Shown: positions 1-8,396, counted from the first letter of the stretch. The stretch: DNA of 36,480 nt from Lachnospiraceae bacterium (GCA_011959805.1 BLMC01000026.1:1-36480); one strand, 5' to 3'. The notes: a model not told the origin generated them from the sequence alone. Numbers and translations are program-made.

Positions 1-63
1 CCCGTGGTCCTGTTTAAGATGGTTCTCCTCCAGATCGTTACGGTATCCTTTCTTGTGGTATAA
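1..63 (+). CDS. Probable AgrB C-terminus (partial, 5' end outside window)
   Basis: The first 20 codons in frame 1 run open from the window edge to TAA at 61-63 and encode a hydrophobic stretch (PVVLFKMVLLQIVTVSFLVV) that looks like a final membrane helix. An agrD-like gene follows 154 bases downstream. In agr loci the membrane protease AgrB, which cleaves and cyclises AgrD, usually lies directly upstream of agrD, so this is most likely its end. Only position and hydrophobicity support the call; any small membrane protein would look the same. Confidence 0.4.
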   Translation, partial: PVVLFKMVLLQIVTVSFLVV

Positions 64-217
64 TATAGAGGAATGCTCATGAGATATAAGCTAAATATCA
101 GATTAGCATGATTGCAGGGAAAAATTACAAGCTATATCGGAATTTCAACATTTAAACGAAATAAGTTGTAGAATACGGTATACTTTTACTGAAATAAAGA
201 AATTGGAGATGTATTAT

Positions 218-361
218 ATGTCAGGCAACGGAAAGAAAAATATTACAGCTACAATTTTGGAAAAAGTAGCACGTAATTCTGTGAAAGCAGCAGCCGATAG
301 CAGATGTATGTACTGTCTGCATCAGCCAAAGCAACCGACAGGGATCAAGAAGCTTTCTTGA
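218..361 (+). CDS. AgrD-like cyclic lactone/thiolactone autoinducer peptide precursor (47 aa)
   Basis: This 47-aa ORF starts at ATG 218 with GGAG at 205-208. It has the three-part AgrD layout: a Lys-containing amphipathic N-terminal helix (residues 5-27, with ILEKVARNSVKAAADS), a Cys centre at Cys30 and Cys33, and a conserved-looking tail HQPKQPTGIKKLS. The Ala/Asn/Ser-rich stretch before the Cys and the QPKxP tail are typical of clostridial cyclic lactone autoinducer precursors. By family knowledge AgrB would cut after the core and cyclise the peptide through a Cys thiolactone, giving an exported signal sensed by AgrC/AgrA. Neither AgrC nor AgrA is visible in this window. The second core Cys is a small oddity, and which Cys forms the ring cannot be told. 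Confidence 0.8.
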   Translation: MSGNGKKNITATILEKVARNSVKAAADSRCMYCLHQPKQPTGIKKLS

Positions 362-377
362 TAAGAAAACTACATAC

Positions 378-432
378 GGAAAAAATACTGTCATATGTGT
401 GAGAAAATTTACATATATGGCAGTATTTTTTA
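378..432 (+). terminator. Rho-independent terminator after the agrD-like gene
   Basis: A long stem pairs AAAATACTGTCATATGTG (from about 381) with CATATATGGCAGTATTTTTT, with a short A/T loop and a T-run on the + strand. It lies 17 bases after the agrD-like stop. The A-run at the other end could make it work in both directions. Confidence 0.75.
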
Positions 433-810
433 TTTATCGTTTCAGTAGTTAATTTGTTTTCGATGTATTGAATTTGAAAATATACAATGAACATTTTATG
501 TTGAAAAATATGAATACACACGAATGACATTTTTATTTGAAATTCATGTGTTGTTTCTAAATATGCATTTTCGGATAGGGGCATACTAAACATTTCTATA
601 ATAGTAACATGTGGGATAAGAACAGTTATTGATTTATCATACTTTTAAATGTTTATGCAAAATGTTTTTTAAAAGTAGAAATTTGAAAAAATAGGGAAAA
701 ATTACTTATAAATTAGGAAAAATGACAAGATAAAAATATAGATAAAAAAATATGATATTTTATAAGAGGTTACAGAACATAACCACAAAATAAAAAAGGA
801 GGAAAAGAGC
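433..810. other. AT-rich intergenic leader upstream of the sactipeptide gene
   Basis: This gap of about 380 bases holds no convincing gene. A promoter-like pair TTGAAA (683-688) and TATAAA (707-712), spaced 18 bp, precedes the 44-aa precursor and would give a 5' leader of nearly 100 bases. The TTTCTGYAA direct repeats found before three other units in the window are not seen here. Confidence 0.35.
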
Positions 811-945
811 ATGGAAGTGACAACTATGAGTGCAGTACCTTGGGTATGTGCAACAATTTGTGCAGCAGCGTGCTTAGCAGATGGCCCTAGCTTTGCGGTA
901 GATTTGGCAGTGGGTATTTCTACTGCTGCAGCTTTGGATAGCTAA
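811..945 (+). CDS. Thuricin CD-like sactipeptide precursor (44 aa, three Cys)
   Basis: ATG 811 follows a consensus AGGAGG at 797-802 and the ORF ends at TAA 943-945. Trp11 is followed by Cys13, Cys17 and Cys21, exactly C-x3-C-x3-C, then by a Gly/Pro turn (25-26) and an Ala/Val/Ile/Ser/Thr-rich C-terminal half (28-41). This is the plan of the thuricin CD peptides, in which Cys5, Cys9 and Cys13 form sulfur-to-alpha-carbon bridges to residues in the second half, giving a hairpin. The WVC...CLA pattern especially recalls the Trn-beta chain. If Cys13 equals thuricin Cys5, only about eight residues remain as leader, which is unusually short. Two radical SAM genes and an ABC exporter follow, as in the trn cluster. 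Bridging and activity are inferred. Confidence 0.75.
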   Translation: MEVTTMSAVPWVCATICAAACLADGPSFAVDLAVGISTAAALDS

Positions 946-950
946 GAACC

Positions 951-999
951 AGCCTCTTATGGAGAGAATGTCTATGTCTTTTCTCTATAAGAGGCATTC
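951..999 (+). terminator. Hairpin terminator/attenuator between precursor and maturase
   Basis: GCCTCTTATGGAGAGAA pairs with TTTTCTCTATAAGAGGC across a short loop and is followed by ATTCTTTT. It begins six bases after the precursor stop and lies before the radical SAM gene, so it probably limits read-through and keeps precursor transcripts in excess. Confidence 0.75.
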
Positions 1000-1051
1000 T
1001 TTTAATGTATCAGCAGAAAAGGGGATATTGTAAAAGAGAGGTAATATATTG

Positions 1052-2428
1052 ATGGAAAAGCAAAATAAGAGAGGATTTATTTTTAAAACAGATAAAGGTA
1101 ACTTTTATTTTTATGATGATAAAACGGCATATGTTAGTAGAACAATATCATATAATGAAGAAATCGTCTATGGAACGGAAGATTTTAATTATTTAGAAAC
1201 AAATGAAGCAGTCATAAATAATATGTTGGAACATTTGGTTACTAAGCAGCTTATATTAAATGTTACCGAAGATTGCAATATGCGATGCAAATATTGTGTA
1301 TATTCAGGAAACTATACAAATAATAGAGTGCATTCAAATATTTATATGAGTGAAACGATTGCGAAAAAATCTGTAATAAAATATTTAGAACAGTTTAAAA
1401 TAAAGAGAAAATATAATATATCAAGTCAGCCTATAATTTCATTTTTCGGAGGAGAACCGCTTTTAAATTTTGAGTTAATTAAGAATATAGTTAAATTTGT
1501 GAAAGATAATTATGATGGGATGGTTGTGTATACTGTTACTACAAACGGAACCTTACTTAGTAGAGAAATCACAGATTTTTTCGTTGAAAATAATTTTGAT
1601 CTAACTGTTAGTGTAAATGGTAGCGAACAAGAGCATAATAGGTTACGTGTATTTGGAAATGGATTAGGGAGTTACGATATAATTAAAAAAAATTTAAATT
1701 ATGTTTTTGAACAATACCCTGATTACTATGCTCAAAAAGTTTATTTCTCTGTGGTATATGACACGGGAACGGATATGGTTGCTTTAGAGAGTTTCTTTAC
1801 AGAAGAAAAATTGTTTAGGAATAAACTTAGTTCACTCAGTGAGGTAGTATCATCTTTTACGAATTGGTATGCTCAATATGATAAAACAGAAAAGGAAAAA
1901 TTTATTAGTAATAGAAATAACTTAAAACAAAAATTTTTATCCAAGATATATACAGATGATTCCATAAATCATGTTTTAAGAAAAATGTTTGGTGACATGT
2001 TTGTTTTAATATTAAATAGGAGATTTTGTGATAAAGGAAAAATGGAAAAACCTTCTGTACTTCCGTATACTGGAGCTTGTATTCCGGGCACGAAGGTTAG
2101 TGTAGGGTGTGATGGTAAACTGTATCTATGCGAAAAGGTTAATTGTGCAAATCCTATAGGAAATGTCGATGAGTGGATAGATTCAAAGTGTATTAAGACT
2201 TTATTGGACGAGTATAATAAAGTCGGTGTAAAGTGTATAAATTGTCCAATTCAATCTTTATGTCCTTCGTGTTATCGGCTATTAATGGATGAAAATGGGA
2301 GATTGGATATGGATCAGCTCAAAGGTTGCGAAAAAATAATCCAACAATTTATGCAAGGGTTTAGGAATCTGTATTCACTAATGGAAGATGGAAAAGATGT
2401 TTACAAAATATTCTTTCCCAAAAAGTAA
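1052..2428 (+). CDS. Radical SAM/SPASM peptide maturase, CcpM-like (458 aa)
   Basis: Likely the enzyme that installs thioether bridges on the 44-aa peptide. The CxxxCxxC motif (C75, C79, C82 in CNMRCKYC) binds the SAM-cleaving 4Fe-4S cluster, and a FFGGEP motif follows. The C-terminal third has the Cys pattern of a SPASM domain: CIPG, CDGKLYLCEKVNC, then CINCPIQSLCPSC and a late GC. The CKYCVYSG context is shared with the CcpM homologue at 31522-32973, so the two are related. I chose ATG 1052 over the adjacent TTG 1049; AGAGAGG at 1035-1042 serves either. It sits between the precursor and a second radical SAM gene. Whether bridging is to alpha carbon (sactipeptide) or beta/gamma carbon (ranthipeptide) cannot be read from the protein. 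Confidence 0.85.
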   Translation: MEKQNKRGFIFKTDKGNFYFYDDKTAYVSRTISYNEEIVYGTEDFNYLETNEAVINNMLEHLVTKQLILNVTEDCNMRCKYCVYSGNYTNNRVHSNIYMSETIAKKSVIKYLEQFKIKRKYNISSQPIISFFGGEPLLNFELIKNIVKFVKDNYDGMVVYTVTTNGTLLSREITDFFVENNFDLTVSVNGSEQEHNRLRVFGNGLGSYDIIKKNLNYVFEQYPDYYAQKVYFSVVYDTGTDMVALESFFTEEKLFRNKLSSLSEVVSSFTNWYAQYDKTEKEKFISNRNNLKQKFLSKIYTDDSINHVLRKMFGDMFVLILNRRFCDKGKMEKPSVLPYTGACIPGTKVSVGCDGKLYLCEKVNCANPIGNVDEWIDSKCIKTLLDEYNKVGVKCINCPIQSLCPSCYRLLMDENGRLDMDQLKGCEKIIQQFMQGFRNLYSLMEDGKDVYKIFFPKK

Positions 2429-2484
2429 CAAGAGATACAGTCATTATTGTCAATGCCTGACAAATTCCAAAAGGAGGAGATAAA

Positions 2485-3642
2485 ATGTTTTATCTTTTTA
2501 GAGAAGATTGTAATATAGTATATGGTGTAAATGGAGCTTGTATATATGATTTGGGAAATGGTAAAATGTATAGCATAAAAAAGAATGAAAGTATTGTTTT
2601 GCAAGCTATGCAACAGGGAAAAACGATAAAAGACATATATGAAAAAAATGATCATGCTACGGTTGATATGGTTTGTAAACGCTTAGAAGAGGCGAGTATA
2701 GTAACTAAGTCAGAAACCTTTTGCCCTCACGAAGAATATAGAGAAGGCAAGTACAAGACATCTAGATTAGAAAAGGAATATAGAATACATACTTGCTTTT
2801 TGGAATTACCTTTTGATTGTATGCAAAGTTGCATTTATTGTGAATCCAATAAATTATTAGGATGTTTTGCATGTTCAAAAGTCAAAAAAAGTTGTACTTT
2901 GGATTTTAATTTTTATAGTAATGTAATAAAGGAAATTCTGGGATTAGGGTGTAAAAATTTTGTTTTTTATGGCGGCGATATATTAAGTCACTATTTAGAA
3001 CTAAAAGAATTAATGGATTTGTTCGATAAGCAAACAAGCATTGGCTTGATTCTGCCAATAAAAGACGATGTAAAAGAAATTTCCAAAGTATTATCTGAAA
3101 GAAGTAATGTTTATGTAGTTTTAAATGTAGACTATAATAAAATGGGAAATTATACTTTTCAACAAAGAAAAAATATAAGTTATAATTTTAATGTTTCTTT
3201 AGAAGAAGGGAAAAAGGCTTTAAGCGAGCTTTTACAACTTAGGGAAAGGGGTATTAACTATATGATCAGTTTCTTTTCCGATAAAAAAAGTAATTTTAAT
3301 TATAGCCGCCAATTGCCACAGATCCAAATGGATAAAAAAATGTATAAATTGGTAGAAGAAGTTAATCCATGTTTATTTGGGAAAATTACTATAAAAAGCA
3401 ATAAAAGAGTATATCCATGTATTAATAGCCGATGTGAGATTGGCGATATTTCTGGAGATATAAAGGAAGGGTTAGAAAACAGTTTTGAAAAATTGATTAT
3501 GTATTGGGAAAGCTCATATATTAAAAGGACTAATTGCGCTATATGTAAATATGGGAAAAGTTGTGTGGATTGCAGGAGTTATGAAGAAAATTTTGAAAGG
3601 GATCTTACGGAAAAGGACTGTAATGGTTATTTGGAAGACTAA
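2485..3642 (+). CDS. Second radical SAM protein with N-terminal PqqD-like region (385 aa)
   Basis: ATG 2485 follows AAGGAGGAG. Residues 1-90 look like a winged-helix RiPP recognition element (the LGNGKMYSIKKNESIVLQ pattern). A radical SAM core then has C112, C116 and C119 (CMQSCIYC) and a GGDI motif where GGEP is usual. C-terminal Cys (VYPCINSRCEIGDI, then CAICKYGKSCVDC) suggest a complete or near-complete SPASM domain. The protein is shorter and more divergent than its upstream neighbour. Thuricin CD also uses two radical SAM proteins (TrnC and TrnD), one expected per peptide chain; here only one precursor is visible, so this one may act as a partner or on different residues of the same peptide. 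Confidence 0.8.
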   Translation: MFYLFREDCNIVYGVNGACIYDLGNGKMYSIKKNESIVLQAMQQGKTIKDIYEKNDHATVDMVCKRLEEASIVTKSETFCPHEEYREGKYKTSRLEKEYRIHTCFLELPFDCMQSCIYCESNKLLGCFACSKVKKSCTLDFNFYSNVIKEILGLGCKNFVFYGGDILSHYLELKELMDLFDKQTSIGLILPIKDDVKEISKVLSERSNVYVVLNVDYNKMGNYTFQQRKNISYNFNVSLEEGKKALSELLQLRERGINYMISFFSDKKSNFNYSRQLPQIQMDKKMYKLVEEVNPCLFGKITIKSNKRVYPCINSRCEIGDISGDIKEGLENSFEKLIMYWESSYIKRTNCAICKYGKSCVDCRSYEENFERDLTEKDCNGYLED

Positions 3643-3771
3643 AAATAGCAATAAGGAATTTTTAATCTGAAAGTCGTGTAATATTCACTCAAGATAATTG
3701 GCTTTGTTATTTGGGTAAATATTATCTGGCTTTTGAGATTATTATACTTAAAAATTGTGTGGGGTATCAAT

Positions 3772-5367
3772 ATGATAAGAAGAATATTGGGATTTTTGAA
3801 AAAAGAAAAATTGGCAATTATGATTATATTTTTGTTTTCATTAATTATACCTGTCCTTTCCAATATCATACCAGAATTAAATAGCAGGATTGTCAATGCT
3901 ATAATGCTTAAAGATTTTAATACTATAATAGTTTTGACGATCCTTTTGGTTTGCGCATACACAGGTAAAACCTTTATCAATATCTTAATGCAAAATAAGA
4001 TTATAAAATTAAATTTGGACATTGTTACGAAACTGAAAATGGAAATTACTTCAAATATAATTAATCAACCAATTTCTTTTCATGATAATATGTCTAGTCA
4101 ATATATGGTTTCCAGAATTAATGAGGTTGATAATTTTTCTAAACTCTTTTCGACAGAAATCTTTTCATTTCTTACTAATCTTTTTGCTGCGGTCTTTGCA
4201 CTATTTATGATAGCGCGTCGCAGTGTTGTATTAGCAGTGATAGCTTTTTTGTCTTTACCTATATTCTGGGTTATTTCTAAAAAATTATTTAGCAAAATGA
4301 GCGTTCAAATAAATAATTCTTTAGAAGCATCTGCAAAAGCAAATGAAAGTTTGCATACAACACTAATGGGAACTTATGATATTAAGCAATTTAACGAAGA
4401 AGACAAATTACTTGATAAAGTATTTGGAGATATGAGGAAGTTAGCTTCAAAATTAGCTTTACAAAATGCAACAGTCAATAAGAGTGGAAATTTGTTAAGT
4501 TTGACGACATATGTTGTTCAAACATTATTGTTAGGAGCAGTAGCATTGACAATAGCACAAGATAAATTGGGAGTTGGAGACTATGTAGCATTAGGTCAGT
4601 ATTTTGGATTATTGTTTGCACCTATAATATCTGTACAAGCAATTAATATAAGCATTAAACCAGCATTAGTTGCAATGAAAAGAATAGATGAATTTGTACA
4701 GAAAGAAGAAAAGAAGCGAGATAAAAAGATTAAACAAATTTTAGAGATAGAAATATGTGATTTGAGCTTTTCCTATAACAATCAAAAACAGGTATTAAAT
4801 GATGTCTCTTTTAAAATACAAAAAGGAGAAAAAATCACTATTACTGGTAGTAATGGAAGCGGAAAAACAACATTGGTAAAAATATTGTGTGGATTTTATC
4901 CTGATTATAATGGAAAGGTTTTACTTAATGGGATTGAGGCAAAAGAAATATCTGAAAAGTGTTTAAGGAATCATATTGCAATGTTATCCCAAAAATCATA
5001 TCTTTTTAATACTTCAATATTGGAAAACATTCGAATGGCAAATAGAGAAGTTAATGATGAGGAATTTACAAGAAGGATAGATCATTGGAAAAAAATAGGT
5101 TTGCTTGATAATCTGAATTTAGAAGAAAATGTAATTGAAAATGGTAAACAATTATCAGGAGGTCAAATTCAAAGAATCGCTTTAGCAAGGGTATTGCATA
5201 GAAAAGCAGATGTTTATATTTTTGATGAATTTTCTAATTCTTTAGATGATAGTACAAAACAGCTAATTAGAGATGTAGTGGATAGTGAATTTAAGGATAA
5301 AATTTGTATATTTATAGTACATGATAATTTGCTGGATGATTTGATGACATATAAATATCAACTTTGA
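3772..5367 (+). CDS. ABC exporter, fused membrane and ATPase domains (531 aa)
   Basis: A half-transporter with about six membrane helices in residues 15-300 and an ATPase domain in 325-531. Visible motifs are Walker A GSNGSGKTT (359-367), signature LSGGQ (461-465), Walker B VYIFDE (481-486) and the switch His517. No C39 peptidase domain precedes the membrane region, so leader removal must be done by another protease. ATG 3772 has GGGG seven bases upstream and was preferred over an in-frame TTG at 3733. By position it exports the matured 44-aa peptide or provides self-protection. Confidence 0.85.
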   Translation: MIRRILGFLKKEKLAIMIIFLFSLIIPVLSNIIPELNSRIVNAIMLKDFNTIIVLTILLVCAYTGKTFINILMQNKIIKLNLDIVTKLKMEITSNIINQPISFHDNMSSQYMVSRINEVDNFSKLFSTEIFSFLTNLFAAVFALFMIARRSVVLAVIAFLSLPIFWVISKKLFSKMSVQINNSLEASAKANESLHTTLMGTYDIKQFNEEDKLLDKVFGDMRKLASKLALQNATVNKSGNLLSLTTYVVQTLLLGAVALTIAQDKLGVGDYVALGQYFGLLFAPIISVQAINISIKPALVAMKRIDEFVQKEEKKRDKKIKQILEIEICDLSFSYNNQKQVLNDVSFKIQKGEKITITGSNGSGKTTLVKILCGFYPDYNGKVLLNGIEAKEISEKCLRNHIAMLSQKSYLFNTSILENIRMANREVNDEEFTRRIDHWKKIGLLDNLNLEENVIENGKQLSGGQIQRIALARVLHRKADVYIFDEFSNSLDDSTKQLIRDVVDSEFKDKICIFIVHDNLLDDLMTYKYQL

Positions 5368-5432
5368 CTTTATTCCATTAAGTAGAGATATTGAATGATA
5401 TTCTATAAATATGTTTCCCTTTTTACAATGTA

Positions 5433-5461
5433 TTGACTATTTTTAACAAGTGTGATATAGT
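5433..5461 (+). promoter_or_regulatory. Sigma-A type promoter of the GntR/ABC operon
   Basis: TTGACT (5433-5438) and TATAGT (5456-5461) are separated by exactly 17 bp and lie about 33 bases before the first GntR start codon. The following TACAGTAGTACAGTA is a short direct repeat that could be a GntR operator. Confidence 0.65.
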
Positions 5462-5493
5462 CATATTATACAGTAGTACAGTAGGGGATGCAT

Positions 5494-5874
5494 ATGCAGA
5501 TTATTATAAAAGATACAAGTGGTATGGCAATATATGAACAAATAAAGGAACAAATAAAGAATGCAATTTTGAATGAAGAATTAAAAGAGGGTGATGTATT
5601 GCCCTCTTTAAGAAGGTTGGCAAGTGATTTACATATTAGTATTTTAACAGTTCAAAGAGCTTATATGGAATTGGAAAATGATGGGTATATAACAAATGTT
5701 CAGGGAAAAGGATGCTATATTTCCCAAAAAAGTAATGAATTGGTTAAGACACACTTATTATATGATGTTGAAGAAAACTTTAGATTGGCAATTGATAGTG
5801 CTTGCAAAGCAGGGTGTGAAATAGAAGCATTACATAATCTTTTGGATCAGGTATGGACTCAAGCCAACAAATAG
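5494..5874 (+). CDS. GntR-family (YtrA-type) transcriptional regulator (126 aa)
   Basis: The N-terminal winged helix-turn-helix of GntR proteins is clear: IYEQIKEQI, then EGDVLPSLRRLASDLHIS and VQRAYMELENDGYI. The short C-terminal tail of about 55 residues without a ligand domain matches the YtrA subfamily, whose members usually repress neighbouring ABC transporter genes and respond to cell-envelope antibiotics. ATG 5494 is preferred because AGGGG at 5483-5487 is well spaced for it; ATG 5488 is also in frame. The gene heads an operon with a second GntR gene, an ABC ATPase and a permease, so autoregulation is likely. Confidence 0.8.
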   Translation: MQIIIKDTSGMAIYEQIKEQIKNAILNEELKEGDVLPSLRRLASDLHISILTVQRAYMELENDGYITNVQGKGCYISQKSNELVKTHLLYDVEENFRLAIDSACKAGCEIEALHNLLDQVWTQANK

Positions 5875-5884
5875 GAGGATTGAT

Positions 5885-6178
5885 ATGTTGTATAAGCAAG
5901 TTGCAGAGGAAGTTTTCTTTGATATTTTATCAGGGAAATATAAGCCAGGGGAACAGTTGCCAAGTGTAAGAAAATTGGCTGATTTTTATCAGGTAAATGT
6001 AAATACTGTACAACGAAGTATTAGCGAATTGAAAATGTCGGGCTTGGTTATAAAAAGGAAAATGTGTAACTATGTTGTGCAAGAAAGCGAAATTATAGAA
6101 GATGTAAAAACTAATTATATAAAAAAAATAGAGAATGATTACTTTAGAGTAAAAGAAAGGATTGGGATTAAATGGTGA
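5885..6178 (+). CDS. Second small GntR-family regulator (97 aa)
   Basis: A second winged-helix GntR protein follows the first by ten bases with its own AGGAGG at about 5873-5878. The motif GEQLPSVRKLADFYQVNVNTVQRSISELKMSGL covers the helix-turn-helix; only about 30 residues follow. Its stop overlaps the start of the ABC ATPase gene in ATGGTGA, so translation is probably coupled. Two tandem YtrA-like regulators in one operon are unusual and could form a heterodimer or respond to different signals; no specific function is known. Confidence 0.75.
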   Translation: MLYKQVAEEVFFDILSGKYKPGEQLPSVRKLADFYQVNVNTVQRSISELKMSGLVIKRKMCNYVVQESEIIEDVKTNYIKKIENDYFRVKERIGIKW

Positions 6179-7053
6179 ATGAGAAAAATGTTTTAAAAGT
6201 AAAGAATGTTGAAAAAACTTATTCAGATTTTAAGCTGAATGATATAAGTTTTTCTCTGCCGGAAGGTTATATAATGGGACTGGTTGGACCAAATGGAGCT
6301 GGAAAAACAACAATCATTAAAATGATATTGGATTTAATCAATAAAGAATCTGGTGAAATAGCTGTTTTTGGTAAGGATAATAAAAAGCATAGAACAGAAA
6401 TACTGCAAAACATAGGAGTAGTTTTTGACACTCATTGTTTTATGGATGAATGGAAGGCAAAAGAGATAAATCAAATATATAAATGGTTTTATCCTCAGTG
6501 GAATGGATTCAAATTTGAGAAATACTTAGAAAAGTTTGAAATAAGTAAAAAGAAGTGCATAAAAGATATGTCAAAAGGGATGCAAATGAAGTTAATGATT
6601 GCATGTGCATTGTCTTATAATGCAAAGTTCCTGATTTTGGATGAACCTACTAGTGGATTAGATCCAATTGCAAGAGATGAATTAATTGATATACTAGGGA
6701 AATATGTAGAAGATGGAGAACATAGTGTTTTATTTTCTACGCATATTACAGAAGATTTGGAAAAAATTGCCGATTATATAACCTATCTTTATAAAGGAAA
6801 TCTCATTTATTCAGGAGATAAGATGGGTTTCTTGGAAAAATATTTGAAAGTGAAGGGTGATTATTCGGTTTTGACTGCAGAGATGAGGGAAGCTGTCATA
6901 GGCATTCGACATTATGGGGAAAGTTTTGAAGGAATGATAGAAATAAATAAAAAAGATTTGTTTAACGACTTCTATACGGAAGCAGTAACTATTGAAGATG
7001 TTGTAGTGTTTATGGGAAGGAAAAATTATGAAGGTCATTTGGAGTGTAATTAA
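6172..7053 (+). CDS. ABC transporter ATP-binding protein, YtrB/BcrA-like (293 aa)
   Basis: A stand-alone ATPase subunit with Walker A GPNGAGKTT (39-47), signature MSKGMQMKL (133-141; the usual LSGGQ is replaced by MSKGM, common in antibiotic-type exporters) and Walker B FLILDEPTSGLDP (153-165). About 80 C-terminal residues beyond the ATPase are typical of the Ytr/Bcr group. It overlaps the upstream regulator by 7 bases and the downstream permease by 26 bases. Likely role: powering the permease at 7028-7660, possibly for resistance to the peptides made here or to cell-wall antibiotics. Confidence 0.85.
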   Translation: MVNEKNVLKVKNVEKTYSDFKLNDISFSLPEGYIMGLVGPNGAGKTTIIKMILDLINKESGEIAVFGKDNKKHRTEILQNIGVVFDTHCFMDEWKAKEINQIYKWFYPQWNGFKFEKYLEKFEISKKKCIKDMSKGMQMKLMIACALSYNAKFLILDEPTSGLDPIARDELIDILGKYVEDGEHSVLFSTHITEDLEKIADYITYLYKGNLIYSGDKMGFLEKYLKVKGDYSVLTAEMREAVIGIRHYGESFEGMIEINKKDLFNDFYTEAVTIEDVVVFMGRKNYEGHLECN

Positions 7054-7660
7054 GTTAGATTTTATATGCATTAAAAAGTATTTTAAACTGTACTTTTATT
7101 TATTATGTGTCGCAATTGCTTTTGCATTATTTTCTAAAAATTTAATGTTGAGTACAATAACTATGATGATGTTGATCTCTGTTAGAGGAGTCAGTCTTAT
7201 ATACGAAGTGCAAGATAAATACAATAATGATAAATTATATAACTATTTACCTTTAACCCATGTGCAGATTGTGGTTGGTAGATATATAAGCACATCGTTA
7301 GTCGGTTTGTTTGTTTTAGTTCTATATTTGATTTTACAAAGTATGATACTTGTCTCATTAGGTCAAACAATGGATGCCGGGGAGGTTCTTCTAAGTTTTG
7401 CGTTAGGTTGCTTGCTAATGTATTCGAGCGTTGTAATACAGATTCCTATTTTTTATGGATTAGGTGCTATATCAGCAAAGCCTTTTTGCTTTTTGCCTAT
7501 AATTTTTTATAGTATGCTTGTGTATATAATAAATGAAACGGTGTGGTTTAGCAACTTAAATAAAGCACTATTCTGTTTCTTAATCTGTTGCGTTGTCATA
7601 GTAATGTTAGTATTGTCAATTAAAGTATCACTTAAAATATATAGAAGGAAAGAATTTTAA
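7028..7660 (+). CDS. ABC-2 type permease subunit (210 aa)
   Basis: A short polytopic membrane protein with about six hydrophobic helices. The early segment LYNYLPLTHVQIVVGRYIST resembles the small ABC2 membrane proteins (PF13346-like) that pair with YtrB/BcrA-type ATPases. AAGGA precedes ATG 7028, which lies inside the ATPase gene. The substrate is unknown. Confidence 0.75.
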   Translation: MKVIWSVIKLDFICIKKYFKLYFYLLCVAIAFALFSKNLMLSTITMMMLISVRGVSLIYEVQDKYNNDKLYNYLPLTHVQIVVGRYISTSLVGLFVLVLYLILQSMILVSLGQTMDAGEVLLSFALGCLLMYSSVVIQIPIFYGLGAISAKPFCFLPIIFYSMLVYIINETVWFSNLNKALFCFLICCVVIVMLVLSIKVSLKIYRRKEF

Positions 7661-7682
7661 ATATGGAAAAGAGGTGAGATAT

Positions 7683-7850
7683 GTGAAAAAACAAATAATA
7701 ATGAAGATCTTTAGATATGGAGGATTGCTCCTTGCTGTTGGAGGAGCAGTTTTGTGGTATGCACATTTAATACCTAAATCTGTTCAATTAGGAACTTTTG
7801 TAGTTGGCATTTTGTGCTTTATAATTGGAAGTGCTGGATTGAAAAAATAG
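7683..7850 (+). CDS. Small two-helix membrane protein (55 aa)
   Basis: A GTG start at 7683 with AGAGGTGAG about 10 bases upstream gives a 55-aa protein. It has a basic N-terminus (KKQIIMKIFRY) and two hydrophobic helices (about 13-26 and 37-54) ending GLKK. It lies 22 bases after the permease and before a terminator, so it closes this operon. Small basic two-helix proteins next to bacteriocin loci are sometimes immunity factors; that role is only a guess here. Confidence 0.6.
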   Translation: MKKQIIMKIFRYGGLLLAVGGAVLWYAHLIPKSVQLGTFVVGILCFIIGSAGLKK

Positions 7851-7888
7851 GTGTTTGGGTTTTTAACTGCAAATTGAATTGATATTAA

Positions 7889-7928
7889 GAAATCGGATTT
7901 AAGTATAAGACTTATTATCCGATTTTTT
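7889..7928 (+). terminator. Terminator of the GntR/ABC operon
   Basis: AAATCGGATTTAAG pairs with CTTATTATCCGATTT around a short loop and is followed by a T-run. It lies about 40 bases after the small membrane protein. Confidence 0.75.
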
Positions 7929-8396
7929 AATGTTATTTTTAGATATTTAAATACATGCTACATGTCATATTAGGGATTTTATTAATATATTTTGATCAGC
8001 AAAATAAGTATTTTAGGATTGTTATTTTTAATGATTATTTGGTGGTATGTAGTCTAATAAATCTGAAATGGAACAATTTAATGTGTGGCATATCCATACA
8101 AGCACTTCCGTATCTAGCCAAGTAATAGTATTATTGATATATCCATTTAGTTGAGAACGTTGAATTTCTGCTTTCTAGCAGAATTTGTTTTTGCTTAAAC
8201 TGGACTCTTTTAGTAGCTGTCCTAAGTGATATTTTAATACTTCCGTTTTGGTTTATTTTCTACTTCCTTGTTGAATGGTGTCATAATAAGCAGGCACAAA
8301 TTGTTTGACTAATTAAGTATACATTAGTTACAATTTACTTATCAGTTATAGAATATTATGGATAAGAAATTATATCATAAGAAAGGAGAGAAACGA
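7929..8396. other. Gene-free region upstream of an IS3 remnant
   Basis: No supported gene in about 470 bases. A 7-bp hairpin (TTCTGCT/AGCAGAA at 8166-8183) followed by a T-rich stretch could be a weak terminator. The rest looks like decayed accessory DNA. Confidence 0.3.

Noticed and set aside
345..593. Open frame on the minus strand (82 aa)
   Set aside because: It overlaps the agrD-like stop and its terminator, has Phe/Ile/His-rich low-complexity content and no ribosome site. A chance frame in AT-rich DNA.
620..640. ACAGTTATT as an AgrA box upstream of the sactipeptide gene
   Set aside because: Only a single copy without a partner at about 21 bp; a similar single ACAGTTATA near 9591 is also unpaired.
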